A DNA stretch of 60,000 nucleotides, from assembly GCF_029227915.1 (NCBI RefSeq), contig NC_079886.1, positions 5,582,001 to 5,642,000 on the forward strand, read 5' to 3'. The DNA comes from Hydractinia symbiolongicarpus (Eukaryota; Cnidaria; Hydrozoa; Anthoathecata; Hydractiniidae). Positions 32,047 through 41,880 of the stretch are shown here, one piece after another (positions within the stretch are counted from its first letter, which is position 1; the number at the start of each line of letters is the position of its first letter). The position numbers and the translations under genes are program-made. The notes below the pieces were generated by a model. The model saw only the letters and a list, made by a program, of their open reading frames with translations. It made no database searches and was not told the origin of the DNA.

Positions 32047-32330
32047 GCCTTGTGGTAGAGCGTTCGCTTTCAGTGCGGAAGGTCTTGGGTTCAAACCCCA
32101 CCGAGTCATGTCAGAGACCATAAAAGTGTGAATCTATCCTTTCTGCTTAGCGTTCAGCATGGGAATATGATTGATATCTTAGGCAGTTGTCTAGTTGAGT
32201 GATTGCTATGCTTGCACAACTTTCGTAGCTTAAATGGCCTTAAATGTGCTAGGAGTTCCTTCGCAGGACCCTTGTTGATAGCAATACCAACAGGAACTAA
32301 AGAGGCTATCCTGGGTAAATAATTTCAATA
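32047..32330 (+). mobile_element. tRNA-derived SINE
   Basis: The head resembles a tRNA: A box TGGTAGAGCGTTCGC, a 5-bp anticodon stem with a seven-base loop TTTCAGT, and B box GGTTCAAACCC. It lacks a proper acceptor stem. The body (CTGCTTAGCGTTCAGCATGG, TAGGCAGTTGTCTAGTTGAG) ends near 32,330. A second copy lies inverted at 48,268-48,441, confirming a dispersed SINE and not a tRNA gene. Confidence 0.85.
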
Positions 32331-32816
32331 ATTTCAGTAATTCTAATCACAAAACCCTCTGAGAATTCTGTGGCTTGGTAGCTAGCTATAGCTAGCTAAA
32401 AGTACTTTCACTTTTAACTATAATAATAAATAAAGATGGCTAAAAATCATAATTAAAAAGTGTATAGCTAGCTACCTTGGTTTGCACAACCTTTGTAGCT
32501 ACAAAAGTACGTCTTGGAGCTTCGCTAGCTAGCTAGCATAGATGGCTGAAAACTTTAAAATAAATACATATTTAAAATTTGTTTGTAGCCAAAAAAAGCG
32601 AAGGCAACACTGTAATCATGTTTTCTTGAAGCAAAAACGCAAAACACTTTAGCTAACTTGTTTCTGATTAAAAATAAAACTCTATCCTTGATTTCGATCT
32701 AAGATTGTTTTGCATAAAATATAGGAATACGGTGTTCCCGGTGGTCCGCATGCAATTCTTAACAAAATGACCAAATTTTGCATAAATAAAAAATCAGCAC
32801 GAATCGTGCTGATTTT
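32331..32816. other. Non-coding AT-rich DNA
   Basis: No gene is seen. It contains AGCTAGCTA clusters at 32,380-32,395, 32,465 and 32,522-32,540. Confidence 0.4.
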
Positions 32817-32897
32817 AACCAGCCTGGCCCAGGGTCATTTCTTCGCGCCGTCTCGGATATCAAAAAAGCGAAAAATTGCCCTGGGAACGAGGTTGGG
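32817..32897. mobile_element. Short MITE, AACCTCGTTCCCAGG family
   Basis: It carries AGCCTGGCCCAGGGTCATTT on the left and ATTGCCCTGGGAACGAGGTT on the right, in the orientation opposite to the member at 30,334. Confidence 0.7.
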
Positions 32898-32929
32898 CTG
32901 AACGTTGGAACGTCAGAAAGAAGAAAGAA

Positions 32930-33462
32930 TACGTGTATTACTATAAAAAATTGCAATCAGTATCGTACATCTTTGTTTTCAAAGTATTTGTTAGCTAATG
33001 CTCTCTAATTGAATTTGTTCTATTGTCCTGTATTTGTGTACAGTATAATCCATTTTTAAATTTTCAACGCTCACTGCGTTTTGTTGAGAGACACCGCTAC
33101 TGGTATCAGAATACCTTCAACGGTATATATCATTGCATGTTATCTTTTAAATGATTTAAATGTTGTTAAAAGACACCCCTATGAGATACAAACGATTGAC
33201 GCCTTGTAGTTAACCTCAACTTAACATCCCCCAAAATCGAGTCTCTTTTTTTAATAGATGTAAGACCCCTGCGGTGGTGTTGAGAGACAAACGGACACAA
33301 TAGGGCTTTCATTACCAGATGGATATTAAAATTATTAAAAAACAAAAACCAGACAGAATCTGTTTAAAATCTAAGTAGTGTTCTAATCTTACCTGAGAAA
33401 ATCATCTACGAGAGATAGAAGAGAATCTTTAAACTAAAAGTTCTTTAATTAACGAAGTAAAA
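32930..33462 (+). other. Leader region of MFS copy C
   Basis: It aligns with 49,070-49,891 but is clearly more diverged than the coding region. It lacks about 130 bp relative to copy D (D 49,733-49,848): the join is at about 33,411, between AATCATCTACGAGAG and ATAGAAGAGAATC. The missing part includes the splice acceptor seen in A, B and D. Confidence 0.6.
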
Positions 33463-34776
33463 ATGCTATCTCAAACTGAATTGTTACAATGGAAAAAGAA
33501 ACGAACATCAACATTTTTAGTTTTTGTAGTTTTTTATTTTCTTATTGGTCTCGAACTGGGTTGCATCAACGCAACATTGTGGATATATGTTTCAACACTT
33601 CTTAAAACTGGAAACGACAAGTTATATTATGGTTTAATAACTGCTGCATTTTACGTTCCATCCTTGTTTTTCCCACCTATTGTGACCAGATTTGTCGATA
33701 AAACACGGAGAATGAAATTATGTTTCATTGGGGTATTGTGTTTATCCATTGCTGGTAGCATTTTGTATCCAATACATACGTCACCAGTATTTCCATTAGC
33801 CGGACGTTTCTTGAGTGGCTTTAACATTGCATTTGCGCCAGTTATAATTTCAGAAGTAGCAAGGTCTTTCACAAGCAAAGAATTAATGCAGCGAATCCCA
33901 TTGTTAAACGGAATCATCATGATTGGTTATGCGTTTGGACCTTGTGTTTCAATTTTGTTCATAAATATAGACTTCTGGATTGGTGAAATTCATATAACGT
34001 ACGCAAACGTAATTGGGCCAGTTCTTTTCTTAATTTCTGTTGCTATTCTTTTATCTGTCGTATTTCTATCTTATGATCTCTCGCGAGAGTATGACATGAA
34101 GCGAGACACTACGGAAGTCAACGAATATACCAGCAGCAAGCCTTCTCGCTCTGAATCCACCATGGACATAATGAAAAGAATTCTACAAACTGCAGATGCA
34201 TTGCTGATTATAACACTATCAGTGTTTTACGGCATCGTTGATCAAATAATGTTTCGCGTACTACCTATACTAATCATAGACAAGTTGAATTTTAGCTATG
34301 CCTTCTTAAACTGGTCTTTTGTTGCTCTATCAGCTTTAAGCACAGCTCTCGTCTTAGTTCTAGTATGTTGGAAAATGTCTGACAAACAGTTATATTATAC
34401 TGGTCTAGTAAGCGTAATATCGATAATGATCGTAACTTCGCTACAGCTTCTAACTTATCATAAAGTCGGGAACGAAAAGACGTGGTATTTATGGATAATA
34501 ATAACTTTATTCGCTTTAATCCTCTTCCTTCTTTCCGATCAAGCATTTAGTGTTGTTATATGTGCGAAACTTGCATTTTCATATAATCAAGGTTTTATCG
34601 AAGGCGTTCGAACATTTGCCGTTCAAAGTGGTCGCATTATTGGGGGCTTACTAATCGGCGTGTACTTTGAATATATGAATGTATTTTACATTGGTATTAA
34701 TGTTGTATTAATTTTGTTCCTGTTTGTTATGATTTCTAGAAGAAGATCACTTTCAAACCCGGTACCCGTTATCTAA
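33463..34776 (+). CDS. MFS transporter, 12-helix, intact copy C
   Basis: A single-exon frame of 437 residues. A basic cytoplasmic N-terminus (QWKKKRTS) precedes helix 1 (about 18-43). Helix 2 (54-74) is followed by RFVDKTRRMK, the MFS motif A loop between helices 2 and 3. Helix 4 contains AGRFLSGFNIAFAPVI, helix 5 GIIMIGYAFGP, and helix 6 ends near 204. A hydrophilic Ser-rich middle loop spans about 205-243. Six more helices follow (246-270, 281-302, 310-331, 341-358, 364-402 including the reentrant-like GFIEGVRTFAVQSG, and 405-425), and the C-terminus is basic (SRRRSL). Architecture and motif order suggest an MFSD8/SPX-MFS-like organic-solute or lysosomal transporter, but the substrate is unknown. 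It differs from copy D at 10 residues, 6 of them in the first 23. A shortened leader may affect its expression. Confidence 0.9.
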   Translation: MLSQTELLQWKKKRTSTFLVFVVFYFLIGLELGCINATLWIYVSTLLKTGNDKLYYGLITAAFYVPSLFFPPIVTRFVDKTRRMKLCFIGVLCLSIAGSILYPIHTSPVFPLAGRFLSGFNIAFAPVIISEVARSFTSKELMQRIPLLNGIIMIGYAFGPCVSILFINIDFWIGEIHITYANVIGPVLFLISVAILLSVVFLSYDLSREYDMKRDTTEVNEYTSSKPSRSESTMDIMKRILQTADALLIITLSVFYGIVDQIMFRVLPILIIDKLNFSYAFLNWSFVALSALSTALVLVLVCWKMSDKQLYYTGLVSVISIMIVTSLQLLTYHKVGNEKTWYLWIIITLFALILFLLSDQAFSVVICAKLAFSYNQGFIEGVRTFAVQSGRIIGGLLIGVYFEYMNVFYIGINVVLILFLFVMISRRRSLSNPVPVI

Positions 34777-36189
34777 AATAATTTTAAACGCTGATAAGAG
34801 TTGTCTTTCTGAAGACAAAAAGAGATTTTAGGCCTCACTACGAGGAAAAATTAAGAAGTAAAAACGACAGGATTATGTGAAGTCGGAAAAATGCATGGAA
34901 AGAAGAGAATACAAGTAGACTTTTTCTATTTTAATATTTTCAATAAGACCATATAAAGCACTAAAATGTTACATACTATCCATTGACGACAGATTAAGGG
35001 AGTTTGTCTTTTACGATAATCTGGAGCTAAATATCTTTTTGTTAGTAGTATTACTAATATTATTTTATATATAGATACATATTCCCTGAGTATATGTAAA
35101 TATATTTCTTTAGCTACTATACATATTATTTTACCTATGAAAACGATTGGATATGTGTTTCTTGAAAAAACAATCTGTAAATTTAATTGTTTTTCTTTCA
35201 AAGAATATTCTCTTGAAAGGAGACACAAAAACGTTCTAAAAACCACATGATTTTTGTTTTTGTCAAGTTCTTTTCGAACAGAGACAAAAACAAACGACTA
35301 AATGCTGTGTGGTAAGTTTGACCACGACAAAATCAGGCGCGCCTAATTCAAGGTGGCAGAACAATTGGTTAAGGAAATGTAATCACAGGAAAACTTTCAA
35401 GGAATTAATGCTCAACTGTCTATTTTATTATAAACTTTTTTCCTATGTAATGTTTTCATCTCTGCGTTTTTTCACCTAAATGCGGTGCAGAGTACAATAT
35501 GGCATATATTTTTCCAGTTTCTTAGACGAAGAAAGTAAAAACGAAAAAATCAAGGAAAAAAATATATGACAGTGCACGAGGCTTCACTGCGATAATAGTT
35601 TATCATTAGTGCGAAATATCTTAAAACATCATACCAAAACAAAACGAAATATGAAACAAATATATAATAAAATAGACAACAACACGGATTTTATACCACA
35701 GGTTATTCGATAATGGAGGAGCCACGAATAAATAAAAAGACAAAGGAAACAAAATTAGTTCGCGTAAGGCGCTTATTTTTATATTTTGCATATTGCTAAC
35801 ATTCAATCTAAAAATTAAGTAATTATACTGTCAGCAGTTAGTTTGGAGAAATTTAAAGGTTTCGAGACGTCACAAGGAAGTGCTGATGTTGTTATTTTGT
35901 TCCTGTAATGACGTGCTATAAGTATGCCAAGTCTTGTTAAAAGGCTATTAAAAGTTATGGACGGGAAACGGAATCACATCTCGCCTGAGAATCATAATGA
36001 GAACTAAGCCTGTGAGATCTGTGCAATGACCGAGGACGACGGTACCACCCGTGGCAATCGTTTATTATGTATTTCTTAATCGTCTAGGAAATATAAAAAG
36101 AATGAATAACAGGTTTAGTTTTCTCATAATTTATTACTTTCATTATAATGTTTGTAATTAACTAGCTGTGTTAAAAAAGCTTTTAGAAA
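34777..36189. other. 3-prime flank of MFS copy C
   Basis: No gene is seen. It is nearly identical to 51,206-52,050 in copy D up to the inversion breakpoint at 35,621, and beyond it matches the D copy in reverse orientation. A perfect AATAAA is not evident right after the stop codon. Confidence 0.55.
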
Positions 36190-36430
36190 GATTACAACTA
36201 TTTCCGTATCGTCAATCAATTAGTGTGTCGCGTCAACCTCGTTCCCAGGGCATTTTGCCTTGTTGATGAAGTTGATAGCGGCGAAAAGGTTGTTGGCCAC
36301 TCCGTAATAACGGCAGGGGCCACAAGACCCTGGGGACGAGAACGGTGTCGCGTGTTACCCGTTCTAATCATCGACGAATTTTACTTTAGCTATACATTTC
36401 TGAACGCATCTTTCATTGATTTTTTCTTTT
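36190..36430 (+). pseudogene. MFS transporter relic (codons ~255-287) split by a MITE
   Basis: Before the MITE the frame reads YFRIVNQLVCRV. After it, CRVLPVLIIDEFYFSYTFLN is the counterpart of FRVLPILIIDKLNFSYAFLN in the intact gene (residues 264-283). Similarity ends near NASF. This is an older, mostly deleted MFS copy lying between the intact gene C and the DDE relic. Its inverted counterpart in unit D is at about 53,110-53,350. Confidence 0.82.
36234..36344. mobile_element. 111-bp MITE in the MFS relic with 9-bp target duplication
   Basis: The ends are CAACCTCGTTCCCAGGGC and GACCCTGGGGACGAGAACG. The 9-mer GTGTCGCGT flanks it on both sides (36,225-36,233 and 36,345-36,353). The insertion point lies inside MFS-derived sequence. 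Confidence 0.8.
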
Positions 36431-36485
36431 ATACCAAAATCCTGATATTTGAATATTTCTGACAATTATATCAATAACAGTCAAA

Positions 36486-36809
36486 AGGGATATCTGAAAC
36501 TATGCACTTCGTCATAGTACTCATGCAGCAGTTAAAAGTTCAATAATGTTTATCCAAAGCTCAGGTTTATTATAACCGAGAATGATAAGAGTAAAAATAA
36601 GAATAGATCTTTAAAAAAAATGGTCGCCTAAATTTAGTTTACGATTAAATGATGAAAAAGGAAAAATTGATGATGATTGGTACCAGAGCCGCTAAAACTG
36701 ATGATGGAAAAACAAAACGTTGTTTGCCAAAATATAAGTTTTTAGAAACTTCTGTAAATACGTTTTCACAAAACCATTGGTGAAACACGGGAAAAATCCA
36801 TCAGCTTAT
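36486..36809 (+). pseudogene. DDE transposase relic, unit C, first piece
   Basis: It matches 26,260-26,555 in unit B (for example CTATGCACTTCG, GATGATTGGTACCAGAGCCG, ACCATTGGTGAAACACGGG). The relic is cut at a TTAA by the element that follows and resumes at 38,944. Confidence 0.7.
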
Positions 36810-36813
36810 TTAA

Positions 36814-38939
36814 AGGGGAATTAAACCCAAACTTTTTTTCTTCGAAAATATCTTTTACAAACCCTACATATTTTAATGGTATATAAAAAAAATTGAAATT
36901 CTTTGAATTTACATCCCTTTTCTAGCATAAAAGTTGACAACAGTAATCGCCATGTTAAAGTCAAAACGATATCTGCAATCGGTTAATATTATTTCATTCT
37001 GCGGAATGAGTTTTTGTTAAAGTTAAGAAATTAATTGTGACAGCGAGCTGAGTGCTTAGTATAGTTAAACCGTGTTGCACAGCGTATATGGATAATACCT
37101 TTTATATATATGGATAATACCTTTTTAAAAAAAACTTTCTCGCAGACACAGAGCTGAGCGGTTAGTCCAGAGAAACACTATTGCACATCCGTACAGGCGT
37201 GATTCCGGAAAGATTAAAAATTAATTGTCACAGTGAGTTGGTACAGGTAAACCGTGCTGCGCATGCCCATAGGCGTAACAGCCTTTACCAAAAAGCAGAC
37301 TGGGCTAAGCACTTAGTACAGTTAAGAGCTGAACAGGCGTATAGAGGCGTAATACCATTTTTCGAAAAAGCTACATTGCAATTTTATTTGCAGAAAAAGT
37401 TTTCAGGAAAATAAGAAAATAAGAAAAGATATAGCTACCAGGTAACTGCATTTAGCATAAGTATTATTGCTTAAGAAAATTACAGTAACCAAACTGCATT
37501 TTCTTACTCTCACTTTTTAGCCAAAGGTAGGAGCTAGCTAAATGGCTATAGTATCAACATAAAAATAAATAAATGTTGGGTAGGATAAAAAGCTCTTTAT
37601 ACCATACAGATTAGTAATAAGTAAGGCTCTAGCCTAGCTACCCTTCAAAATCTTCCTTCCCAGCCAAAAATCCTAAGTCTGGTGCGTTTAAGATCTTAAC
37701 ATTTTAGAACATACAAAAAACAAATATTACAAAAATAAAAAGGTTACACAAAAAGGCAAAAAGGTGAAAGACCTACAAACAACTGTACTGTGTTTTTTGA
37801 GTGTTTATTTTGTGATCGGACGGACTCACGCACTTTAAATTCCATAATACACATAGAAAACGTACATGCGTAAGTTTAACGATTCAGTATGTAGCCTCGA
37901 CCCCGTTAGAGGCTAAAACACAGGCTACATTCCCATTTCGCGCGTCGTAGTAGTAGGAGTTGCCCGATGATTTTAAACACGATTCCATTGCGTCGCACCG
38001 TGAATTGTTTATTTATCAAAACTTCTTTGAAAAAAAATTTTTTGAGGCACAAGGGCTCTTCTCCTTTTTTATTTGTTATTCAAGGAATGACATTATTTTT
38101 AATTTATCAAAATAATCCGCGATGGTGTGTATTTTCATAGCGCATGGACCTGTAAGATTGTAAAGCGAAAAGCGAGGAAATAAAAAGGTTTTATTTTGGT
38201 GTGACTATAAGAAATATGGTCTTTGAAAATATTTACAAGAAAAATATTTTTTTTGAAGAAAAACTTACTTATTAGTATATGTGGAGAGTTCATTATATTT
38301 TTTCTGGTATCGTCGATGTCGTATGCTGGCTGTCTCTAACACTGTGCGGTTCAAACATAAAATTTCAAAATCCTTGTGCATCGTGATGCATTTGTTATTA
38401 TTCAACTTGTCATTCAATAAATTGGAAAATTCTTGGCAACACTTGCATTCCACAAGAGTGAAGGAAATGAAAATAACGCAACATGTACAGGTACACCAAT
38501 GCAAATTTTCAATTCTGCTCGAACATTTAATGCGTCTTTTTCTTTGCTATCACTAGATTCATAAGTTACTTTTTCAAGTTCTGCTTTGGAGTATTCAGGC
38601 TTATTCATGTATCCTGTTACTGACATTTCACTAGAGTCACTTGAATATTCTAGCAATAGGGGAGTCAGAGCAGGAGCTTAAATTGTCCATATCTCGCTGC
38701 TTGCGCTCAGCGCAAGCTTATGCTTCTTCAGCGTAAGATACGTCACGATATAAAAGTCTCCAGAATCATCCGTGGCCTCAGAAAATTTAAATGGCGCTTA
38801 CCGTTCGCTCATAGAAGGGGAAACTTTTATATTAAAATCAACCCAAATAATATATATTTTTTTATTTTAAACAGAATTTGGGAAATGAACATAATGTTAA
38901 CCGAAATAATGCTATTTAAGTTTGAGGCTTAATTCCCCT
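36814..38939 (-). mobile_element. TTAA-flanked element encoding a P2X7-ballast-like domain
   Basis: Ends AGGGGAATTAAACCCAAACT (36,814) and AGTTTGAGGCTTAATTCCCCT (ending 38,939) are imperfect inverted repeats flanked by TTAA on each side (36,810-36,813 and 38,940-38,943). The empty site is seen in unit B, where CAGCTTATTTAAAAAGATA is uninterrupted. TTAA targeting is known for piggyBac and Kolobok elements; I see no transposase here. The interior has a family X block (36,960-37,790), a GC palindrome GCTTGCGCTCAGCGCAAGC at 38,699, and a minus-strand Cys-rich coding region (38,660-38,265). Confidence 0.8.
38265..38660 (-). pseudogene. P2X7 intracellular (ballast)-like Cys-rich domain fragment
   Basis: The first frame reads LEYSSDSSEMSVTGYMNKPE and a Glu/Ser-rich stretch. 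After a frame change near 38,500 the second reads HWCTCTCCVIF, then VECKCCQEFSNLL and CITMHKDFEILCLNRTVLET. The CxCxxC, CKCCQE and CITxHxxFxxxCLN pattern is that of the zinc-binding ballast domain at the C-terminus of vertebrate P2X7 receptors. In cnidarians that domain is known as a free-standing, highly duplicated module. No ion-channel part is present. A GTAAGT donor-like site follows at about 38,272, so another exon may exist. The same frames occur at 54,495-54,890 in unit D. Confidence 0.65.
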
Positions 38940-38997
38940 TTAAAAAGATACTGTTTCTTAAAGTTAAAGTTGTTCGCGAAACACATGGTTGCCCAAA

Positions 38998-39180
38998 TGG
39001 GTCGTGTCATAATGGTCATTGGAACTTACGAAAAGCGCGACGAAGGGGAGGACGACGACGTATCTTACATATTTACTTCAACTGAGCAAGCGCGAGATGA
39101 GGATTCCCTCATTCTACCGTTCTGTTGCAAACGCGAGGACGCGAAAACTGACTTTGATACGTCGCAGATAGAGCGTAAGT
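38998..39180 (+). other. Possible first exon of the Harbinger partner gene
   Basis: An open stretch reads YEKRDEGEDDDVSYIFT, STEQARDEDSLILPFCCKRE and TDFDTSQIER, followed by a splice-donor-like GTAAGTAAAA at about 39,175. It is acidic and not AT-driven, and it is conserved in unit D (about 55,225-55,405) apart from one inserted base near 55,250. Function unknown. Confidence 0.4.
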
Positions 39181-39559
39181 AAAATTTTGTACTTATCTTA
39201 CACTTTTTGGTTCATTTTTACACTGGTTTTGATTATTACCGTCTTCTATTATATCGAACTTACTTATACATTGAGTATATTATTTATTTAGTATTATTTG
39301 ATTGCAAAAATTGCTAGCAGTATTTTTGTAGCTGACTTTAGCTACATCCAGCTAAACTTTTTTGTACTTTTTGTTTATATTATGCGGGAAAACAGTGCCC
39401 AACAACAGAATGAAAATAGGTTTATAAAAAAGTTTTCAACTTTTTTTGGTAGCATAAAGCAATCACTTGATACATGAATGTTCAGTATGTGTTTTTATGA
39501 AATACACACAATATGTCTATTTGAAGTTTAACCATGAGCATAATACCTGAGCCTGTTGT

Positions 39560-40166
39560 TTTCTTAGAAAAATGTATTGGATTTCTTAGCACGAGGTAAT
39601 GTTTTTGAGAGAAGTTTTGGTTGCTGATTTGTTTTCGAAAAAAAATGGATCACAAGAACAAGGATTGTGTCTTGAAGAAATTGCAGCTAATTTAAACAAA
39701 AGTAAAATTTTACGGTTTAGAGTAGATCAGAAAGCCCTAAGAGACAAGTTGAAAAAATTATGAGAATCTTTTTTATGGAAGAAAAACTAAGAAAAAAGTA
39801 AAAACTTGAAATTGAACCACTGTAAGAGACCAATGAACTTTTGCAGGAAATATACGACGTGAAAATGAAGCTAAACGTTTGCACACACATCAGGCTGAAT
39901 ATATGCGCAAAATGTGTACTGAGAGATTATCTGAAACAGGAAAACGAAAATAAGAGGGAGATTTTTAAGATGAAACTCCTAAGAAACTGTCTTCTGGTGG
40001 TGATACTATTGCATATTTACGTAAGAAATCTGAAAAAGGCTTCCAACTAAGAAAAGACAAATTAGAATTCCGAAGAGAGGAGTTAAAAGTAACCAAGGCT
40101 AGGGAGGAAACTTTAATTTCCCAATCTAATGCAATGATCAATTTACTAACAAAGTTGGCAGATTAG
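39560..40166 (+). pseudogene. Myb/SANT-like (MADF-type) Harbinger partner protein, decayed
   Basis: After an acceptor-like TTTTCTTAG near 39,568, a frame reads MFLREVLVADLFSKKNGSQE, then GLCLEEIAANLNKSKI and RVDQKALRDKLKKL, the Myb/SANT-like domain, and stops at TGA near 39,763. Further on, after frameshifts, come ENEAKRLHTHQAEYMRKM and SSGGDTIAYLRKKSEKGFQL, then a charged coiled coil ending LLTKLAD and a stop at 40,166. Harbinger elements need such a DNA-binding partner to bring in the transposase. It is missing from unit D because of a deletion of about 1.09 kb. Confidence 0.75.
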
Positions 40167-40235
40167 TTACACATGCCCTTTATATTTGTATTTTGTTATT
40201 AATTAAAGTATTGTTCCAACAAAGGTGGATCAAGG

Positions 40236-41273
40236 TTATAAAAAATGTGAGGTTTGATTTTTATACAAACACCCATGTGCATTTGCACTAACTTTGTACA
40301 TTTTTCCTACACTACTCAGGCCAACTTTCATATCCTTCTTAAATTCTGTATGTTTGACATGATTTATAATTCCACCCAACACCCACTTAACAGACACCCT
40401 AGCAGCATTCATGATTTCGTTGAAGTCTTTTTGTTGTTGATTCAAATTTGCTCCAGCATAGGGACTGAGCAGGTGTCTTCTGAGGGGATATTCAGGATCG
40501 CCATATATGCAAAGTATTTCTTCATTAGGACCATGGGAGAACTATTGAAGTGTTTGTAACAAACCTGACATTGCAAGAAGGGCACACTCATGTCTCTTTC
40601 CCTCCACTGGACCGTATAAATTAGCAACCAATCTGTTAGGAGTACTGAAAGCCTAATATTTCAAAGCACGATGCCTTTTGTGTCCATTTTATAACATTCT
40701 AGGTGCAACTTGTGGTCGACAACAGGCTCTCACAGTCTCATCCATAAATCCCCAAACGTTGTCAAGTGCAGCACCCCTCATATGTAGTGCATTTGCAAAT
40801 AACATCAAATTTCCTGGTGTTAGCCAGGGTTGATTCATGTTATGCACTAAATGTTCCCAGTTGCTATCTATGAAATCGATTGTTTGGTTAAAAATCATGC
40901 TTAGCTACGGTAAAGCCCTACCAAATCGAGAAATCATATCGAAGTATCTACAGGGGTAGGCTAGTCTACTCAAAACCACACACAGTGCTTCCAACAAATC
41001 AACTTTTAGGTCATTATAAAAGTAGCATTTTATTTCATTTGCCATATCAAGAGCACGGACAAACCGTAAAATGTCAGTCTTTATAAATCTGAACTTAGCA
41101 ACCACATTATCGTCGCTTCTTTCGTTTAGGTAAAACTTGTTATAACATGTGTAGTCGAAATCAGTGTTCTTAGAGGTATTCAAGTCATAGAGTAAACAAA
41201 ACTCTTCATCAGTTAATAAATTTTCTGAATAAAAATAGAGCAAGGTTTCTCTAGTTTCCCTGAAGTTTTGCAT
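40236..41273 (-). pseudogene. Harbinger transposase, four nonsense codons, altered catalytic residues
   Basis: One minus-strand frame of 345 codons runs from an ATG at 41,273 (MQNFRETRETLLYFYSEN) to 40,236. Landmarks are DDNVVAKFRF, HNMNQPWLTPGNLMLFANAL, NVWGFMDETVRACCRP (first Asp), NLYGPVEGKRHEC (second acidic position, Glu where HD is usual), CIYGDPEYPL and ARVSVKWVLGGI, where Lys replaces the Glu usual in the VEW motif, and KVGLSSVGKMY. In-frame stops lie at 40,907-40,905 (after GRALP), 40,691-40,689 (after PRML) and two more, after HRALKY and after LLQTLQ. It is inactive. The N-terminal part is conserved at 56,418-56,173 in unit D. Confidence 0.87.
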
Positions 41274-41429
41274 GCTTTCACTTACTGAAATGTTTGTTTA
41301 CAAAATTCGCGCCATTTTTCTTAGTTCGTTGTGATGGGTTTTCGCATCTCCGGCAAATGTTGAATACGACGTACGGCAAAAATTATGCGGAAGCATCGAC
41401 GTCTTTTAAACATCGCGATTTCCGTAAGG

Positions 41430-41880
41430 TCTTTACTTTCAAAGAACAGGACGACGATTAAGTAATGGGTTTTTGTCAAAAAAATAACTGCTTAGTCATT
41501 ATCGTTCCTCACAACCTTGCAAGAATTTCCAGTCCTTGTATATCACCGTCAATAAATCATTTAAATTTTTATCAAGGACAAGTACAACACATGGTATACA
41601 AAAGAAATTGCCAAGAAGCTGAATGAAGGCAAACTGCTGCTGATGTTAAAGTTTTATTGGAACCAAGCCAGATAAAAGTTATATATCCTTAATGAATTGT
41701 TGACATGTACAACCACAGAAACAGCCATAGTGACTTGAGTTTTAATGGTTTGAGGTCGGCAGGGATAACTGAGACGGTTGAGAAAGAAAATGAAGTCTTT
41801 TAAAGAATAGAGAATCTTTTCAATGTATCCCAGAATCTACTTAAAATTTAATTGTAGCAAATCTTATTGTTTTGACTGTA
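41430..41880 (+). pseudogene. DDE transposase relic, unit C, last piece
   Basis: This continuation of the relic interrupted at 36,809 and 38,990 contains the LRSAGITETVEKENEVF region and degraded VNKSFK and VDMYN blocks, with many stops. It corresponds to 26,640-27,000 in unit B and 56,580-56,960 in unit D. Confidence 0.7.

Larger units (their letters stand above)
38990..41450 (-). mobile_element. PIF/Harbinger element in MFS unit C (dead)
   Basis: Unit-tail sequence (GTTCGCGAAACACATGGTTG) breaks near 38,990 and resumes near 41,440 (TTTCAAAGAACAGGACGACG). The interval encodes a Harbinger transposase on the minus strand and a Myb/SANT-like partner on the plus strand, the usual two-gene set. 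I could not identify the terminal inverted repeats with certainty, so both borders are approximate. Confidence 0.78.

Noticed and set aside
32047-32110. Possible functional tRNA gene
   Set aside because: There is no pairing acceptor stem, and a second copy with the same non-tRNA body (48,268-48,441) shows it is a SINE.
33651-34546. Antisense open frames of 84-89 codons inside the MFS genes (also 50,080-50,975)
   Set aside because: They mirror conserved membrane-helix coding on the other strand, lack recognisable domains, and are conserved only because the sense gene is.
34926-35246. Open frame of about 106 codons in the MFS 3-prime flank
   Set aside because: No domain or ATG-supported start is visible, and it is rich in Ile, Leu and Lys as expected from AT-rich DNA.
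35621-35806. Small open frame conserved between units C and D (53,740-53,925 inverted)
   Set aside because: The two copies are nearly identical DNA from a recent duplication, so conservation is no evidence of coding; the composition is AT-driven.
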